Assembly: GCA_036571765.1 (NCBI GenBank) | Contig: BROE01000020.1 | Span: 19,290,354-19,354,353, forward strand | Origin: Plecoglossus altivelis | Taxonomy: Eukaryota; Chordata; Actinopteri; Osmeriformes; Plecoglossidae | Length of the DNA: 64,000 bases | Reading direction: 5' to 3' | Shown here: positions 1 to 11,800 of the stretch, one piece after another | Position numbering within the stretch: position 1 is the first letter of the stretch | Layout of the letters: the number at the start of each line of letters is the position of its first letter | The notes under the pieces: model-generated | The model's input: the letters and a program-made list of their open reading frames with translations, nothing else | Told to the model about the DNA's origin: nothing | Databases searched by the model: none | Translations under genes and position numbers: made by a program

Positions 1-87
1 CACATACACACACTAAAACAGGTTGGTGTTTGATTTCCATGAAGGCTGAAAGGGTATTGAACACCTCCCTGAGAGGGAGGTTGGGGT

Positions 88-190
88 TAGTGTGTTACCT
101 GTGGAGGTATATTAAGTGTGGAGGTGACTTACCTGTGGAGGTGTGTTACCTGTGGAGGTATATTAAGTGTGGAGGTGTGTTACCTGTGGA
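88..190. repeat. Short tandem array over the PUSL1 exon 5 donor
   Basis: Units of 17 and 34 bp containing TTACCTGTGGAGG. On the minus strand each repeats the exon-intron boundary CCACAG|GTAA, giving four copies with boundaries at 184, 150, 133 and 99. Confidence 0.85.
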
Positions 191-354
191 AGTGCCTGTG
201 AGTGAACGCCTCTCCAGGCTCCAGGAGAGCCAGATCCAGGGTCTTCACAGGGTCCTTGAAGGGCGTCTCAGAGTTCAGCGCTCTGAAACTGCTGAAGTTA
301 TGGGTCCCCACCAGTAGGGAAGCAGCCTCACGCATGGCCCCCACGTTCAGCTCC
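184..354 (-). CDS. pusl1: PUSL1 exon 5
   Basis: 171 nt with acceptor TTTAAG|GGAG and donor CCACAG|GTAACA. It encodes ELNVGAMREAASLLVGTHNF and then SSFRA, the conserved GTHDFSAF block of the family. The acceptor TTTAAG is weak. Copies of the donor occur downstream at 150, 133 and 99, but reading past 184 gives an immediate stop, so 184 is the supported boundary. Confidence 0.88.
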
Positions 355-1855
355 CTTAAACACACACACAATCAGGAGACAGAGACAAAGCAGGGCCTCG
401 TCAGGAGAGAGAGAGGCAGGGCCTCGTCAGGAGAGAGAAAGGCAGGGCCTCATCAGGAGAGAGAGAGGCAGGGCCTCGTCAGGAGAGAGAGAGGCAGGGC
501 CTCGTTGGGACAGAGAAAGGCAGGGCCTCGTCAGGAGAGAGAGAGGCAGGGCCTCGTCAGGAGAGAGAGGCAGGGCCTCGTCAGGAGAGAGAGAGGCAGG
601 GCCTCATCAGGAGAGAGAGAAGCAGGGCATCATCAGGAGAGAGAGAAAGCAGGGCCTCGTCAGGACAGAGAGGCAGGGCCTCGTCAGGAGAGAGAGAGGC
701 AGGGCCTCATCAGGACAGAGAGGCAGGGCCTCGTCAGGAGAGAGAGAAAGCAGGGCCTCGTCAGGAGAGAGAGAGGCAGGGCCTCGTCAGGAGAGAGAGA
801 GGCAGGGCCTCGTCAGGAGAGAGAGAGGCAGGGCCTTGTCAGGAGAGGCAGGGCCTCGTCAGGAGAGGCAGGGCCTCATCAGAAGCAGCTGTGAGGGCCA
901 CCAGGGTGCTCTGCCTACTCATCAGAGATGAGGAGCAAGAGAACTGGGGAGGCTGGAAGAGCAGTACTGAATGAGATAGAGACAGAGCTGGCTGGAGGGG
1001 GGGTGAGAGAGGGAGGACAACTGTGCGTGGGGGTGGTTCTGGGTATGTAGAAGCCTGCAGCTTGTCTTGCCCTACTTTGCCCAAAAAAGTAAAGAAGAGG
1101 TGAGGAAGAGAGACAACATTCTGTACCACTCCTGTCTGCATCCCCCTCCTTGTGTCTCTGTCTTCCATCTCTCATCCCCCTGCTTGTGTCTCTGTCTTCC
1201 ATCTCTCATCCCCCTGCTTGTGTCTCTGTCTTCCATCTCTCATCCCCCTCCTTGTGTCTCTGTCTTCCATCTCTCATCCCCCTCCTTGTGTCTCTGTCTT
1301 CCATCTCTCATCCCCCTGCTTGCAGTGGTTCTCTGATTACTCTTGTTTGTTTGTGCTTGTCAGTTTAGATAAGCCAAATAACTCAGCAGACCCTGATGTT
1401 CTTCTCCTGAGTGGGTGGGAGCATACCATGTTGGTGTGTATTATTCATGTGTGTATTATTCACGTGTGTATTATTGATGTCCCCCTGTTTCAGTCAGTGG
1501 CAGCTCATCAGATTATTGTAAGTGTGTGTACAGGAGGGTGGTGTGGGAGTGAGTGGGTGTGTGTGGTGCGTGTGTGTGTGTACAGGAGGGTGGTGTGGGA
1601 GTGAGTGGGTGTGGGTGGTGCGTGTGTGTACAGGAGGGTGGTGTGGGAGTGAGTGGGTGTGTGTGGTGCGCGTGTGTGTGCGGAGTGTGTGTGTCTACAG
1701 GGGGGTGGTGTATGTACTGTGTGTGTGGTGCATGTGTTGCATGTGTGTGCGCTGTGTGCGTGTGTGTGTACAGGGGGTTGGTGTGGGAGTGAGTGTGTGT
1801 GTGATGTGTGTGTGCTACGTGCGTGCGTGTGTACAGGGAACAGTGGAGTGAGTGA

Positions 1856-1886
<31 letters not shown>

Positions 1887-4800
1887 TACTGTCTGTGTAC
1901 TGTCTGTGTGTACTGTCTGTGTACTGTGCATGCTGTGTGTGTACCGTGCGTGTGTACTGTGCGTGTGTGCTGTGCGTGTGAGCTGTGCGTGTGTTGTACT
2001 GTGTGTGCTGCGTGTGTGTTTGTGTGTGAGTACTATGTGTGTGCATGCTGTATGTGTGTGCTGCATGTGTGTGTGTACTGTGTGTGTACTGTGTATGTGC
2101 TGAGCGTGCTGTATGTGTGTATGTGACTACAACTGGATGGCAAACTGGATGTTCAGTAAGAAGACATCAAACACACACTGGAACCCAGCTAGAGGAAGGG
2201 CCATGGTTGCCAGGGTAACTCACGTGTTGCACAGGGCCCAGCACAGCCTGAGGTCAGGCAGGGGCAGCTGGGAGGTCCGGGTCACGCCAGCAGCCAGCCG
2301 GTACACATACGTTCGTGACATGGCACGGAAACGAGCGTGGAACCCCCCAGGCACATGGTAGGCACAGTTGACTCTGTCAAACGAATATAGAAACACATGA
2401 ATATCCAGCAACCTTGTGTTTCAGAGAGTTTCTGACGCAGCTATTTGGATTCTTTTCTAGTTTAGTTGAAGAGCCTGTGGCTCCAATCACAGAAAACTGG
2501 GCTGACCTCGGAGGCAGACGTAGACTGACTGAAACAAAGAACTTAGGAGACTTCCTGACCACTAGTATTGCTTGTTCTCAATATTAACTTATGCACACGG
2601 GTGATGTTTGTATGGTATATTTGTGTGCAGTGTATATTGCCAGCATACAGTACTCAGTAGACTATAGCGAAAACAGGTTAAGATTCCCAGGGAAGAGATG
2701 AATGTGACAGCGTGCAGAGCAAGGCCTTGCATCGACCATCAAGTATGATGTGATCAGACAGTCCTCCCCACACTGTGACATGTTTACAGAACATCTAACC
2801 CTGTTCAGAAGACATGATGCACAACAAGGGGCATGTGGCTGAACAGCCCAACAAGTCCACACTGATATAGTGGCTCATATTTAATGCTAGTGAAAAGTCC
2901 TTTTTGTCCTTTTTATTTCTGTCTCAGTTGGGTTGACTGAACCTAACACTTGTGAGGTGAACACAGACAAGACACACAGACACAGGTTATTTCCCTCAGT
3001 AGTTGGTAACAGTCCTGGTGTGGTAACAGTCCTTATCACAGGTCTGGTGTGGTAACAGTCCTTATCACAGGTCTGGTGTGGTAACAGTCCCTATCACAGG
3101 TCTGGTGTGGTAACAGTCCTTATCACAGGTCTGGTGTGGTAACAGTCCTTATCACAGGTCTGGTGTGGTAACAGTCCTTATCACAGGTCTGGTGTGGGAA
3201 CAGTCCCTATCACAGGTCTGGTGTGGGTTAGGGGGACGAAGATGGGAGAAAAATATCATCCATTGTTTGAAAGGGTGTATATTTAGCCAAGATCACCATC
3301 ACACACACTGAAACAATTTCATAATGAAATAAGAAATTAAGGTTTAAATCCCAGTGATGAACAGTCACTACCATCATCTATCTCACGAGGATACAGATTA
3401 TATACTGATCAAATCCAGGCTTATAAACAGATGTCAAATAGACCTTAAACTAACCTAATAACAAAGCTTTTACCTGATTGGCTCCTGCCTCAGGTGAAAG
3501 TTGAGGGCGTCGACTAGAACGTCCTCTGAGAATGGGGGTTTGTTGTTTCTGCGTTGTAGGTCAAAGTGGGCGGAGTTGGAGAGGGCGTGGACACCACTGT
3601 CTGTTCGGCTGGAGATGGTCAAAGACACGTCGTTAAGCGGACGTAGCTTCCTCACTGCGTCCTGTAGAGTAGAGAGAGGAGAAAGGCAAAGAGAGGGAGA
3701 TATATAGATCAATGTGGTCCTTGTCAACCCTTCTACGAGTATGAGAAATTCTGTAAAAATAGAATCAGTCAATTATTAAATATGTGTCATCTGGCATGAA
3801 TCCTGAAGGTGGCAATAGCAGTCATAGCACTGATCTCAGACATGCTGTAAATTCTTGATCATAACATTATGGCAGAAGCAAAAGAACGTGAATTTATCTG
3901 CCACTATCTAATGTGGGCTCCTGTCGCTATGATGATGTCACGGATGCAGCATGATATCAGCTGGGTCGACATCTACCATATTGATGAGAACAGAGAAACT
4001 TAGATAACACCAGGCTCACAGCAAACTGGTTCCTCCTGAAGATAAATCACATGATTTGGAAGAGACAACACCCAAATGCTTTAACAACCATCTTCAGAGT
4101 GTTTCCTGGACTTGACCTCCTTATCAAGTCTAGACATGCACATGCTGACAGTGTTGCATGAAAGGAACAATCTTTCAATGTCTGCCACTTCTCAATACTG
4201 ACACGTTTGTTATCTCTGCTAAATCAGATGCATGCTGCCATTACTGGACTGAATTACTTGATTGGTGGTAAAACTGTCTATTCTACAAGTGATTTGTTGG
4301 CATCTTTTTGAAATCTCTGCTAACGTTTGCTAAATTAATCAATACAACTATTTAAAACAATAAACATAAATATGTGTAGCATATTCTCTAACCCTCCCTG
4401 CTGCCTCACCTCCCTCCTGCCTCACCTTTCTCTTGCCTCACCTCTCTCCTGCCTCACCTCCCTCTTGCCTCACCTCTCTGCTGCCTCACCTCCCTCCTGC
4501 CTCACCTCCCTCCTGCCTCAACTTTCTCTTGCCTCACCTCTCTCCTGCCTCACCTCCCTCCTGCCTCACCTCCCTCCTGCCTCACCTCCCTCCTGCCTCT
4601 CCTCCCTGCTGCCTCACCTCCCTGCTGCCTCACCTCTCTGCTGCTTCACCTCTCTCCTGCCTCACTTCTCTCCTGCCTCACCTCTCTGCTGCCTCACCTC
4701 CCTCCTGACTCACCTTCCTGCTGCCTCACCTCTCTCTTGCCTCACCTCCCTCCTGACTCACCTCCCTGCTGCCTCACCTCCCTGCTGCCTCACCTCTCTC

Positions 4801-5169
4801 CTGACTCACCTCCCTGCTGCCTCACCTCCCTCCTGACTCACCTCCCTCCTCCCTCACCTCCCTGCTGCCTCACCTCTCTCCTGCCTCACCTCCCTCTTGT
4901 CTCACCTCCCCCCTGCCTGCTGCCTCACCTCCAGATGGTTCTGGACCCCAAACATCTGATGGTGTGCAGGTGATCTGACCACGCCGCTGGGAACACAGTA
5001 GAGGACATCATCAGGACTAGAAATGACATACTTTATTACATAGACACACACACACATACATACACTGGAAATGTCTCTATACTGAAAAGGCGTGACAAGG
5101 TTCTTCTTACCAGTATTTAGTTCCAATATATTGAAAAAAGATGAGGTATCGTCTGCTACCTGTGTTCAT
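184..5169 (-). CDS. pusl1: PUSL1, tRNA pseudouridine synthase-like 1 (5' part, five exons)
   Basis: Join of 5169-5111, 4986-4929, 3661-3474, 2373-2224 and 354-184 on the minus strand; the 3' end lies left of the window. The visible 626 nt encode about 208 residues of a protein that is about 300 residues long in human. It is a TruA-family pseudouridine synthase, an enzyme that isomerises uridine in RNA; vertebrate PUSL1 is thought to be mitochondrial. The family signature SSRTDSGVHALSN is in exon 3 (catalytic Asp in R-T-D). Other matches to my memory of human PUSL1 are RYLIFFQYIGTKY, GVQNHLE, SRTYVYRLAAG and GTHNFSSFRA. All four visible introns have GT-AG ends and consistent phase. The gene faces ACAP3 head to head, as in human. 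No stop or frameshift is seen in these exons. Confidence 0.93.
384..888. repeat. About 26-28 bp purine-rich minisatellite
   Basis: About 19 imperfect copies of a unit with core GCAGGGCCTCGTCAGGAGAG, differing mainly in the length of the GA run. It lies in the PUSL1 intron upstream of exon 5. The long plus-strand reading frame here is a by-product of the repeat. Confidence 0.9.
1140..1322. repeat. 34-bp pyrimidine-rich minisatellite
   Basis: Five near-identical copies with core TCTGTCTTCCATCTCTCATC inside the same PUSL1 intron. Confidence 0.9.
1518..2130. repeat. GT-rich array with a 5' minisatellite part
   Basis: From 1518 to about 1850 a unit with core ACAGGAGGGTGGTGTGGGAG recurs four to five times, separated by variable GT runs. 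The rest is (GT)n interrupted by TGTACTGT-type units up to 2130, close to the PUSL1 exon 4 donor. Confidence 0.85.
2224..2373 (-). CDS. pusl1: PUSL1 exon 4
   Basis: 150 nt with acceptor TTTGACAG|AGTC and donor CAACAC|GTGAGT. It encodes VNCAYHVPGGFHARFRAMSR followed by TYVYRLAAG. This matches the conserved FHAR..A.SRTY.Y region of TruA-type enzymes, which binds RNA near the active site. Confidence 0.93.
2374..3004. other. PUSL1 intron 3, unique part
   Basis: No exon, RNA gene or mobile element recognised. Codon structure matching PUSL1 is absent on both strands. Confidence 0.7.
3005..3232. repeat. 29-bp minisatellite in PUSL1 intron 3
   Basis: About seven copies of a unit with core GTAACAGTCCTTATCACAGG, followed by unique sequence up to exon 3. 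Confidence 0.9.
3474..3661 (-). CDS. pusl1: PUSL1 exon 3, catalytic motif
   Basis: 188 nt with acceptor CTCTACAG|GACG and donor CAATCAG|GTAAAA. It carries SSRTDSGVHALSN with the catalytic aspartate, followed by AHFDLQRRNNKPPF and LNFHLRQEPI. It enters in phase 0 and leaves two bases (AG) to form an Arg codon with exon 4. Confidence 0.95.
3662..4384. other. PUSL1 intron 2, unique part
   Basis: AT-rich sequence without a recognisable exon or mobile element. Confidence 0.7.
4385..4931. repeat. 15-bp array built on the PUSL1 exon 2 splice donor
   Basis: About 36 copies of CTGCCTCACCTCCCT and close variants. Read on the coding (minus) strand, each unit contains AGGTGAGGCAG, which is the real exon 2 donor (GAG|GTGAGGCAG at 4929). 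The array starts exactly at that junction. Confidence 0.9.
4929..4986 (-). CDS. pusl1: PUSL1 exon 2
   Basis: The acceptor is TTCCCAG|C and the donor CTGGAG|GTGAGG. The 58 nt complete the codon left by exon 1 and end in phase 0. They encode GVVRSPAHHQMFGVQNHLE, matching the human segment ending GVQNYLE. The donor is the first unit of a 15-bp tandem array that fills the start of the intron. Confidence 0.85.
5111..5169 (-). CDS. pusl1: PUSL1 exon 1 (coding part)
   Basis: The ATG is at 5169-5167 and the donor reads TACTG|GTAAGA. It encodes MNTGSRRYLIFFQYIGTKY plus two bases (59 nt). The RYL-FQY-GT pattern is the first beta strand of the TruA fold. I chose this ATG because it sits just before the conserved strand; a more upstream start with a mitochondrial leader cannot be excluded. 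Confidence 0.8.
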
Positions 5170-5852
5170 TATGAGTCTAATGATGTGCGTAAAACGACAC
5201 AGTTGAAAACATGCAATGCATTCACTGCCGCAGAAACACAGTGAGACAGATGACCTCTTATTTGTAGGTCTACTTCAGTCTTATAAAGTATATCTGCGAC
5301 GTACGGCCAGTGCATTAAACTACGGCCGCAGGCTCTTAAGTGTCACGGATGTTTTACTGAGAGACTCGTGCATTTGAAACTATGTCTCGCGCTCTCCTGT
5401 GTCGCCTTTTCGGGTATGATCGCGTTCAACGCATTATTAAAAATCATGAAATGCCAATGACATAATAGGTCATACCCCCAAATAATTTACAATGAATTAT
5501 ATGACTAATATTATGTCAACAGAAATGTTAAGCATTAAGATGGTCCTTTATCCGTCAAAGAAGTTCGTCCATCTATGATGTCGTCATGATGATTGGCAGA
5601 GGGGTGTGTCGTCTCACCAGTGTAACCACGCCTCCTAGTCGTTCTCCAGCGGTGGCAGTGCTCGTTTGACCGGTCATTTGTCATGCAGTGAGAGACTGAA
5701 TTCGGTGACACAGTGTCAACGTTACCGGGCAAGGAGCTGCCGCGCGACAGAGAATAGCAGACACTGTATCTATATTCCACGCTTTCGAAGCGCCGGGCAA
5801 TGCAATTGACAGATTGAAAGAATAGAAAAAATAAAAATACTATATCGCAAAA
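5170..5852. promoter_or_regulatory. Bidirectional promoter interval between PUSL1 and ACAP3
   Basis: 683 bp separate the two divergent start codons. The right half (about 5560-5800) is richer in CpG than its surroundings. It holds an inverted CCAAT box (GATTGG, 5589-5594) next to the near-palindrome GATGTCGTCATGATG, and GACCGGTC near 5669; a further CCAAT is near 5453. There is no convincing TATA box for either gene. Promoter assignment is inferred from the head-to-head arrangement. Confidence 0.6.
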
Positions 5853-5899
5853 ATGACTGTGGATTTTGAGGAATGTATTAAAGATTCACCTCGATTCAG
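5853..5899 (+). CDS. acap3: ACAP3 exon 1, start codon
   Basis: Encodes MTVDFEECIKDSPRF plus two bases and ends CAG|GTAAGA... in the form TTCAG|GTAAGA. Human ACAP3 begins almost identically (MTVEFEECVKDSPRF), which fixes the start. The following intron is about 24 kb. Confidence 0.95.
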
Positions 5900-8800
5900 G
5901 TAAGAATGATTATGCCATGTACAGCTGTGCGCAATTCTGAAACGAGAATATTATTCCTTGGTCAGACTACATTTACTCGATTCTGTCGTGCAAAACATAA
6001 TTATAATATTGCAGTTTGCCAATGGATGGCAATGCGGACATATTGACATCGGTTTCCAATAAATCACGTATTTTGACTTATTATCGATACATGGTTTCAT
6101 TGCTTTGATGAAAGAAAGCGATCTTTTTTCAATTTTACTCGTTTGCCGTCTGTCACCATGCTCTGTAACAGCCTGTAAAACGCGCCCTCAGAACCAGTTG
6201 AATGAATGACTTCATGCAAGGTGACGGGTAGAAAGGAAATTGCAATAGTATAGAGATGTGGGAGAATATTTACCATAACGCATCAATGGGTCCTCCTTCT
6301 ATCTCCCTCCCTTTCCCGTTCTTTCTGTCTCTCTGAAACCATTGAAGCTAATTCCGTTTTTTCATTCTCGACCATGAGACAATTGTAGCAGAGGGCTGGA
6401 CTGTGCTCGAACAGGGGATGGTGTCCCCGTGTCTATTTTCCTGAAAGCTTGACTGTCTACTGACGTATTCCATTTTCTCAAAGCGATGCATGTTAGATGC
6501 AGTCCATCGTTTCACTTTCCACACTGTAGCGACGCGACAGTCCAACGTCAATCTGGAGATGCCCTTGTCAAACCACCACAGCAGTGGCAAGGAGGCTGGG
6601 GTTGTGGAATCTGGCTCCAGAGAGGGCTTCCATATTCTGGGCAGAGCTCCAGTCCTGGAGCGTGGCAAACATGAACCAAACATCCTTCAGGGAGATGACC
6701 AGAGGAGCTTGATAAATGAAGGTCATCTAAGATCTAGGTCACATATTGTGTGGTTACTATGGTTATAGTGTCTGGTGTTGTTGATTTGAGATCTTCTGAG
6801 GTCTATTTGGTTAGTTCCTGTCTGTCGTATTTGGAGTTATGAGCACACTATTGTACTGCAGTTCTCTGGATTTGTCGTTTTTGGCATTTATTCGTTTTCT
6901 CACATTGTCATGTTATTTATATATAATTTCTCTCAATCCTACACACACACACTCACACACGCTCTCCGACGTTCTCACACACACTCACAAGAACAAACTC
7001 AAAAAATCCTAAAATGCCTCTTGCTGAGGCATCTACCTTAGAACATAACCATTTAAAAAACATTTTGTGACAATGAGCTTTTGAGAGAGTATGATTGGGT
7101 ATTATGATTGTAGTATCGTTACCATGGATGCAGAAAAAACTCAGTTACACCACGGATCAAGGTTGACAACTCTTCTCTACTTACTGTAGATCTCAAACTT
7201 TTAAAATAGATCTCTAACCTTCTAAACAGATCTCTAACCTTCTAAACTATCTCTAACCTTCTAAACACATCTCTAACCTTCTAAACTATCTCTAACCTTC
7301 TAAACTATCTCTAACCTTCTAAACAATCTCTAACCTTCTAAACAGATCTCTAATGCTAACCCTCTAAACTATCTCTAACCTTCTAAACTATCTCTAACCT
7401 TCTAAACAATCTCTAACCTTCTAAACTATCTGTAACCTTCTAAACTATCTCTAACCTTCTAAACTATCTCTAACCTTCTAAACACATCTCTAACCTTCTA
7501 AACTTTCTCTAACCTTCTAAACTATCTCTAACCTTCTAAACAATCTCTAACCTTCTAAACTATCTCTAACCTTCTAAACAATCTCTAACCTTCTAAACAG
7601 ATCTCTAATGCTAACCTTCTAAACAATCTCTAACCTTCTAAACTATCTCTAACCTTCTAAACTATCTCTAACCTTCTAAACAATCTCTAACCTTCTAAAC
7701 AGATCTCTAATGCTAACCTTCTAAACAGATCTTTAACCTTCTAAACTATCTCTAACCTTCTAAACTATCTCTAACCTTCTAAACAGATCTCTAATGCTAA
7801 CATTCTAAACAGATCTCTAATGCTAACCCTCTAAACTATCTCTAACCTTCTAAACAGATCTCTAATGCTAACCCTCTAAACTATCTCTAACCTTCTAAAC
7901 TATCTCTAACCTTCTAAACTATCTCTAACCTTCTAAACAGATCTCTAATGCTAACCTTCTAAACTAATGCTAACCTTCTAAACAGATCGCTAATGCTAAC
8001 CCGCCAAACTATCTCTAACCTTCTAAACAGATCTCTAATGCTAACCTTCTAAACTATCTCTAACCTTCTAAACAGATCGCTAATGCTAACCTTCTAAACA
8101 GATCGCTAATGCTAACCTTCTAAACAGATCTCTAATGCTAACCTTCTAAACAGATCGCTAATGCTAACCTTCTAAACAGATCGCTAATGCTAACCCTCCA
8201 AACTATCTCTAACCTGAAACTGAGTTTACTCTCTTGTCTCTTGGCAAACCTTCCGTCTCTCCGATTTTCTCCTTCTTCGCGGTGTCCTGCATGGTATCCT
8301 GTCTGCCTGTTTCAGGACTTTCAAATGAAAGGAGAATGGGAGAGAAGAGTGTGTCAATGGGCTTTGCTCTGTAATGGAAGTAGCAGATGAAGGAAAACAA
8401 CTTGAAAACCCCAAACTGTGATCTGAGTGTGGAAGGGACCCACACCCGCATGTATCACACAGCTATGATGTGTGAAGCAAGTTTTCCTTACGTATGTGAG
8501 ATCTGGTTTGTGTTCCTCCAGCCGCCTGGTTTGTGTTCCTCCAGCCGCCTGGTTTGTGTTCCTCCAGCCGCCTGGTTTGTGTTTCTCCAGCCGCAGCGAG
8601 TTTCAAAGGACTGCCGGCTGCTGTTTGAGGCAACTGTTGTGCAATGCTGTGGGAGAGAGAGAGTGTGTGTGGTCTTGTTTGGTAAACTAAGAAAGAAATA
8701 ATCTTTTAGGTCCCTTTTCTTGGATCCCACAACTTCACTGCTGTTTCTAGGTTTGTTTTTTGTGTGTGTGGGTTATGGTTAGAATTACATTAAAGATTGG

Positions 8801-11800
8801 AGTTTGTGGTGACTGAAATAAGATTTTGAACTGTAGGGAATTTGTCCTTACTAGGATGGTAAAACAAACCTGTGTGTATTTCCTCCTTCATGTGCAGGAG
8901 CCCATGGCTCTAGCAGTTCAACCCCTCTGACTGCAGGCCCAGACCTGCATGTGTTACAAAGACCTATTTTTCTCTCTGGTTTCCTCATAGAGACACACTG
9001 ACATGCCTCTTTCTCTCTGACTCTCCCTCGCTATTATCTGTTGTCCTGTCATCTGCCGCACCCTAAACACAGCATCCTGACCAGCACAGATTCACTGTGC
9101 AGATAAACTGTGTCAACACAGCTCTGTCCGCAGTTACACCTCTCTGTCACTGACTTTCACTCAACCACTTGGACGGTGGAGAGATAACACCCTGTTTACA
9201 GGTTGTACAACAGAGTGACGTGTGCAGCCCGGCTAACATGCTGTCCAGCAGGGTGGATTGTGGGTCATGGTTCGCTCAAGCGTGCAGCTCCTCTCAGTCT
9301 CTGGACAGGGACAGTTGGTAAAGGAGAGGCACAGAACACAGGCTAAACATTTGTCATACAGCAGGGAAGTGTCAAGGGGTGTTGAACAACACATTCCAGG
9401 GTTCAGCTTGGGTTGGTAAATGTCATTTCAAGCAGTGGACTGTGATTGGTGCGGCATCACAGGCAGGTGGACTGTGATTGGTGCGGCATCACAGGCAGGT
9501 GGACTGTGATTGGTGCGGCATCACAGGCAGGTGGATGGATGACCAGGAAGGCAATTTGCTGTTGTCCATCAGGGAGATGGAAGCCACTGGTGAAGTGGAC
9601 TAGTGCAGCAAAGCATCAGAATATAAAGGGTATTTGATGCATCCCTAGACGATGGCACCAGCAACCTCACAGTTGGAATAAATTCAGGGAGGAAGAACTC
9701 TAAAACACAAATGAGAATACCCAGTCCCCTGTTGTCTCCTAGCAACAAAAACAATATCAGTAACAATAGTAACAGATTTACTTTATTTTTGAGTTTAATT
9801 AACTCTATGATATCTATAAGATTACGTAGATGCTTTATTTGTACTTTAAAAGTTATATATGATACATATACAAACAAACACAAACGCATTTTAGCTATGT
9901 CACGTAGATGGAAAAATATAATCCGGCATGATGCATGGGCAAACAGTAGAGCTGTCTATGAGTAGGAGGCAAATAGAGTCAGTGTTATGATACAATCCAA
10001 ATGGACGTGAGTATTATCTGATCCATCCAAGAATGGCACACCAGTTAACAGAGGGAAGCTATGAAGAAGCTGTTATTGGAAGGTTTCTGCAGGTTTCTGT
10101 TGTAGTTCAGTCTCTGTGTGTGAGGGTTAGGGTTGTAGTTCAGCCTGTGTGTGAGGGTTAGGGTTGTAGTTCATCCTCTGTGTGTGAGGGTTAGGGTTGT
10201 AGTTTAGCTTCTGTGTGAGGGTTAGGGTTGTAGTTCAGCCTGTGTGTGAGGGTTAGGATTGTAGTTTAGCTTCTGTGTGAGGGTTAGGGTTGTAGTTCAG
10301 CTTCTGTGTGAGGGTTAGGGTTGTAGTTCAGTCTCTGTGTGAGGGTTAGGGTTGTAGTTCAGCCTGTGTGTGAGGGTTAGGGTTGTAGTTCATCCTCTGT
10401 GTGTGAGGGTTAGGGTTGTAGTTCAGCCTGTGTGTGAGGGTTAGGGTTGTAGTTCATCCTCTGTGTGAGGGTTAGGGTTGTAGTTCAGCCTCTGTGTGAG
10501 GGTTAGGGTTGTAGTTCAGCCTGTGTGTGAGGGTTAGGGTTGTAGTTCAGCCTCTGTGTGAGGGTTAGGGTTGTAGTGAGGACAGTTACAGACTCGTCTG
10601 AACTCCTCTGCTGGACTCCACGTTCACGTCTTGTCTAATTGTGTTGCATCTAATCTGTTTTTTTTTTACTCTTTCGTTCTTTAAAAATGACAACCCTGGT
10701 TTTTATTCCTTTGACTACGTACTTGGCATAGAAGTGCATCTGTTTTGTTTCTGATACCAGAGAAGGACCATGTCTGGCCTCAGATGTGAGGTTGTGACCT
10801 TTCTGGAGAGCTTCTGTCTCAGACATGCAGTCTTGCTAAGCGACACCACATGGGGATAAGGAGGGGCTTAGGGATCATAGTGAGGAACAGCCAGAAAGAC
10901 CATCATGTTCATTTCCTCTCCTATCGACTCCCCCTCATAACCATAAATATTAAGTACAGAAAAGGATGTTCAGTTGTTTCTGCTGCATGTGTCATTCTGT
11001 GCTTCAGTGACGGTTGTGTTCTGAGTCACATCTTTTAATCATCTCTGTTGGTTCCAGATTGATGTCCTGGTTTCGACACACAGACGTTACAGATCTCGTT
11101 TGTCTAGGTTCCATACCTGTGTGTATAGAGTCTCACGGTCAGTGTGGTAGATAGACAGCATGGCTGGCTCACCAGGCCAGTATGCAGCAGAGTGGCCCAA
11201 TCTCTTCATCACTGACAGGCATCAACACTGGCATCGTCCTGGTGACCTCTTACTGTTGCTGCCATGGCAGCCGTCTGTCATTTTCTCCTCCTTCTCTCTT
11301 TCTCAGGTTGAGCAAGTGTGCTGTTATATGATTAGCTGTCTAGTTCATTGTGGCATTCAAGTTTTTATCATCAACATTTTGACCAACTGCTAACCTTTTG
11401 AACCTGTGTTCTTCATAGTGTCACAAAAACAGGCTTTCCAGCCCTTCCGATTTGCAAAAATATGTTTCTTCCGTTGCGGAGGCATTGCTGGCCGTGACGA
11501 ATGTCTCCTGCCTTGAACACCAGGGGACAAATCCTCCATGTCGGAAGCATGAGAACACCATTCCAGAACTTCAAAGGCATTCTGGGTAATAGGAGATGTG
11601 GAGTTATTGGTTCCAGGGAAGGTAGTACAAGGTGAACTGGGTTTTTATCATGAGCTTGGGTCTCCATCGAAGGGGAGGAGGATGAACTGGTCACTTCTGT
11701 GTTGACGTCTGTCAGTAGTTCAGACATGAGGGAGATGCTGTGCCTGGCACACTCACAGAGAAAAGGTCCAGAATGCAATGCTTTTCATGAGATGAGGCTG

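Noticed and set aside
2110..2361. Plus-strand frame overlapping PUSL1 exon 4
   Set aside because: Antisense shadow of the exon; the conserved reading is on the minus strand.
5535..5780. Minus-strand 81-codon frame in the promoter interval as PUSL1 N-terminus
   Set aside because: It does not resemble PUSL1, and the true first exon with RYLIFFQYIGTKY is at 5111-5169.
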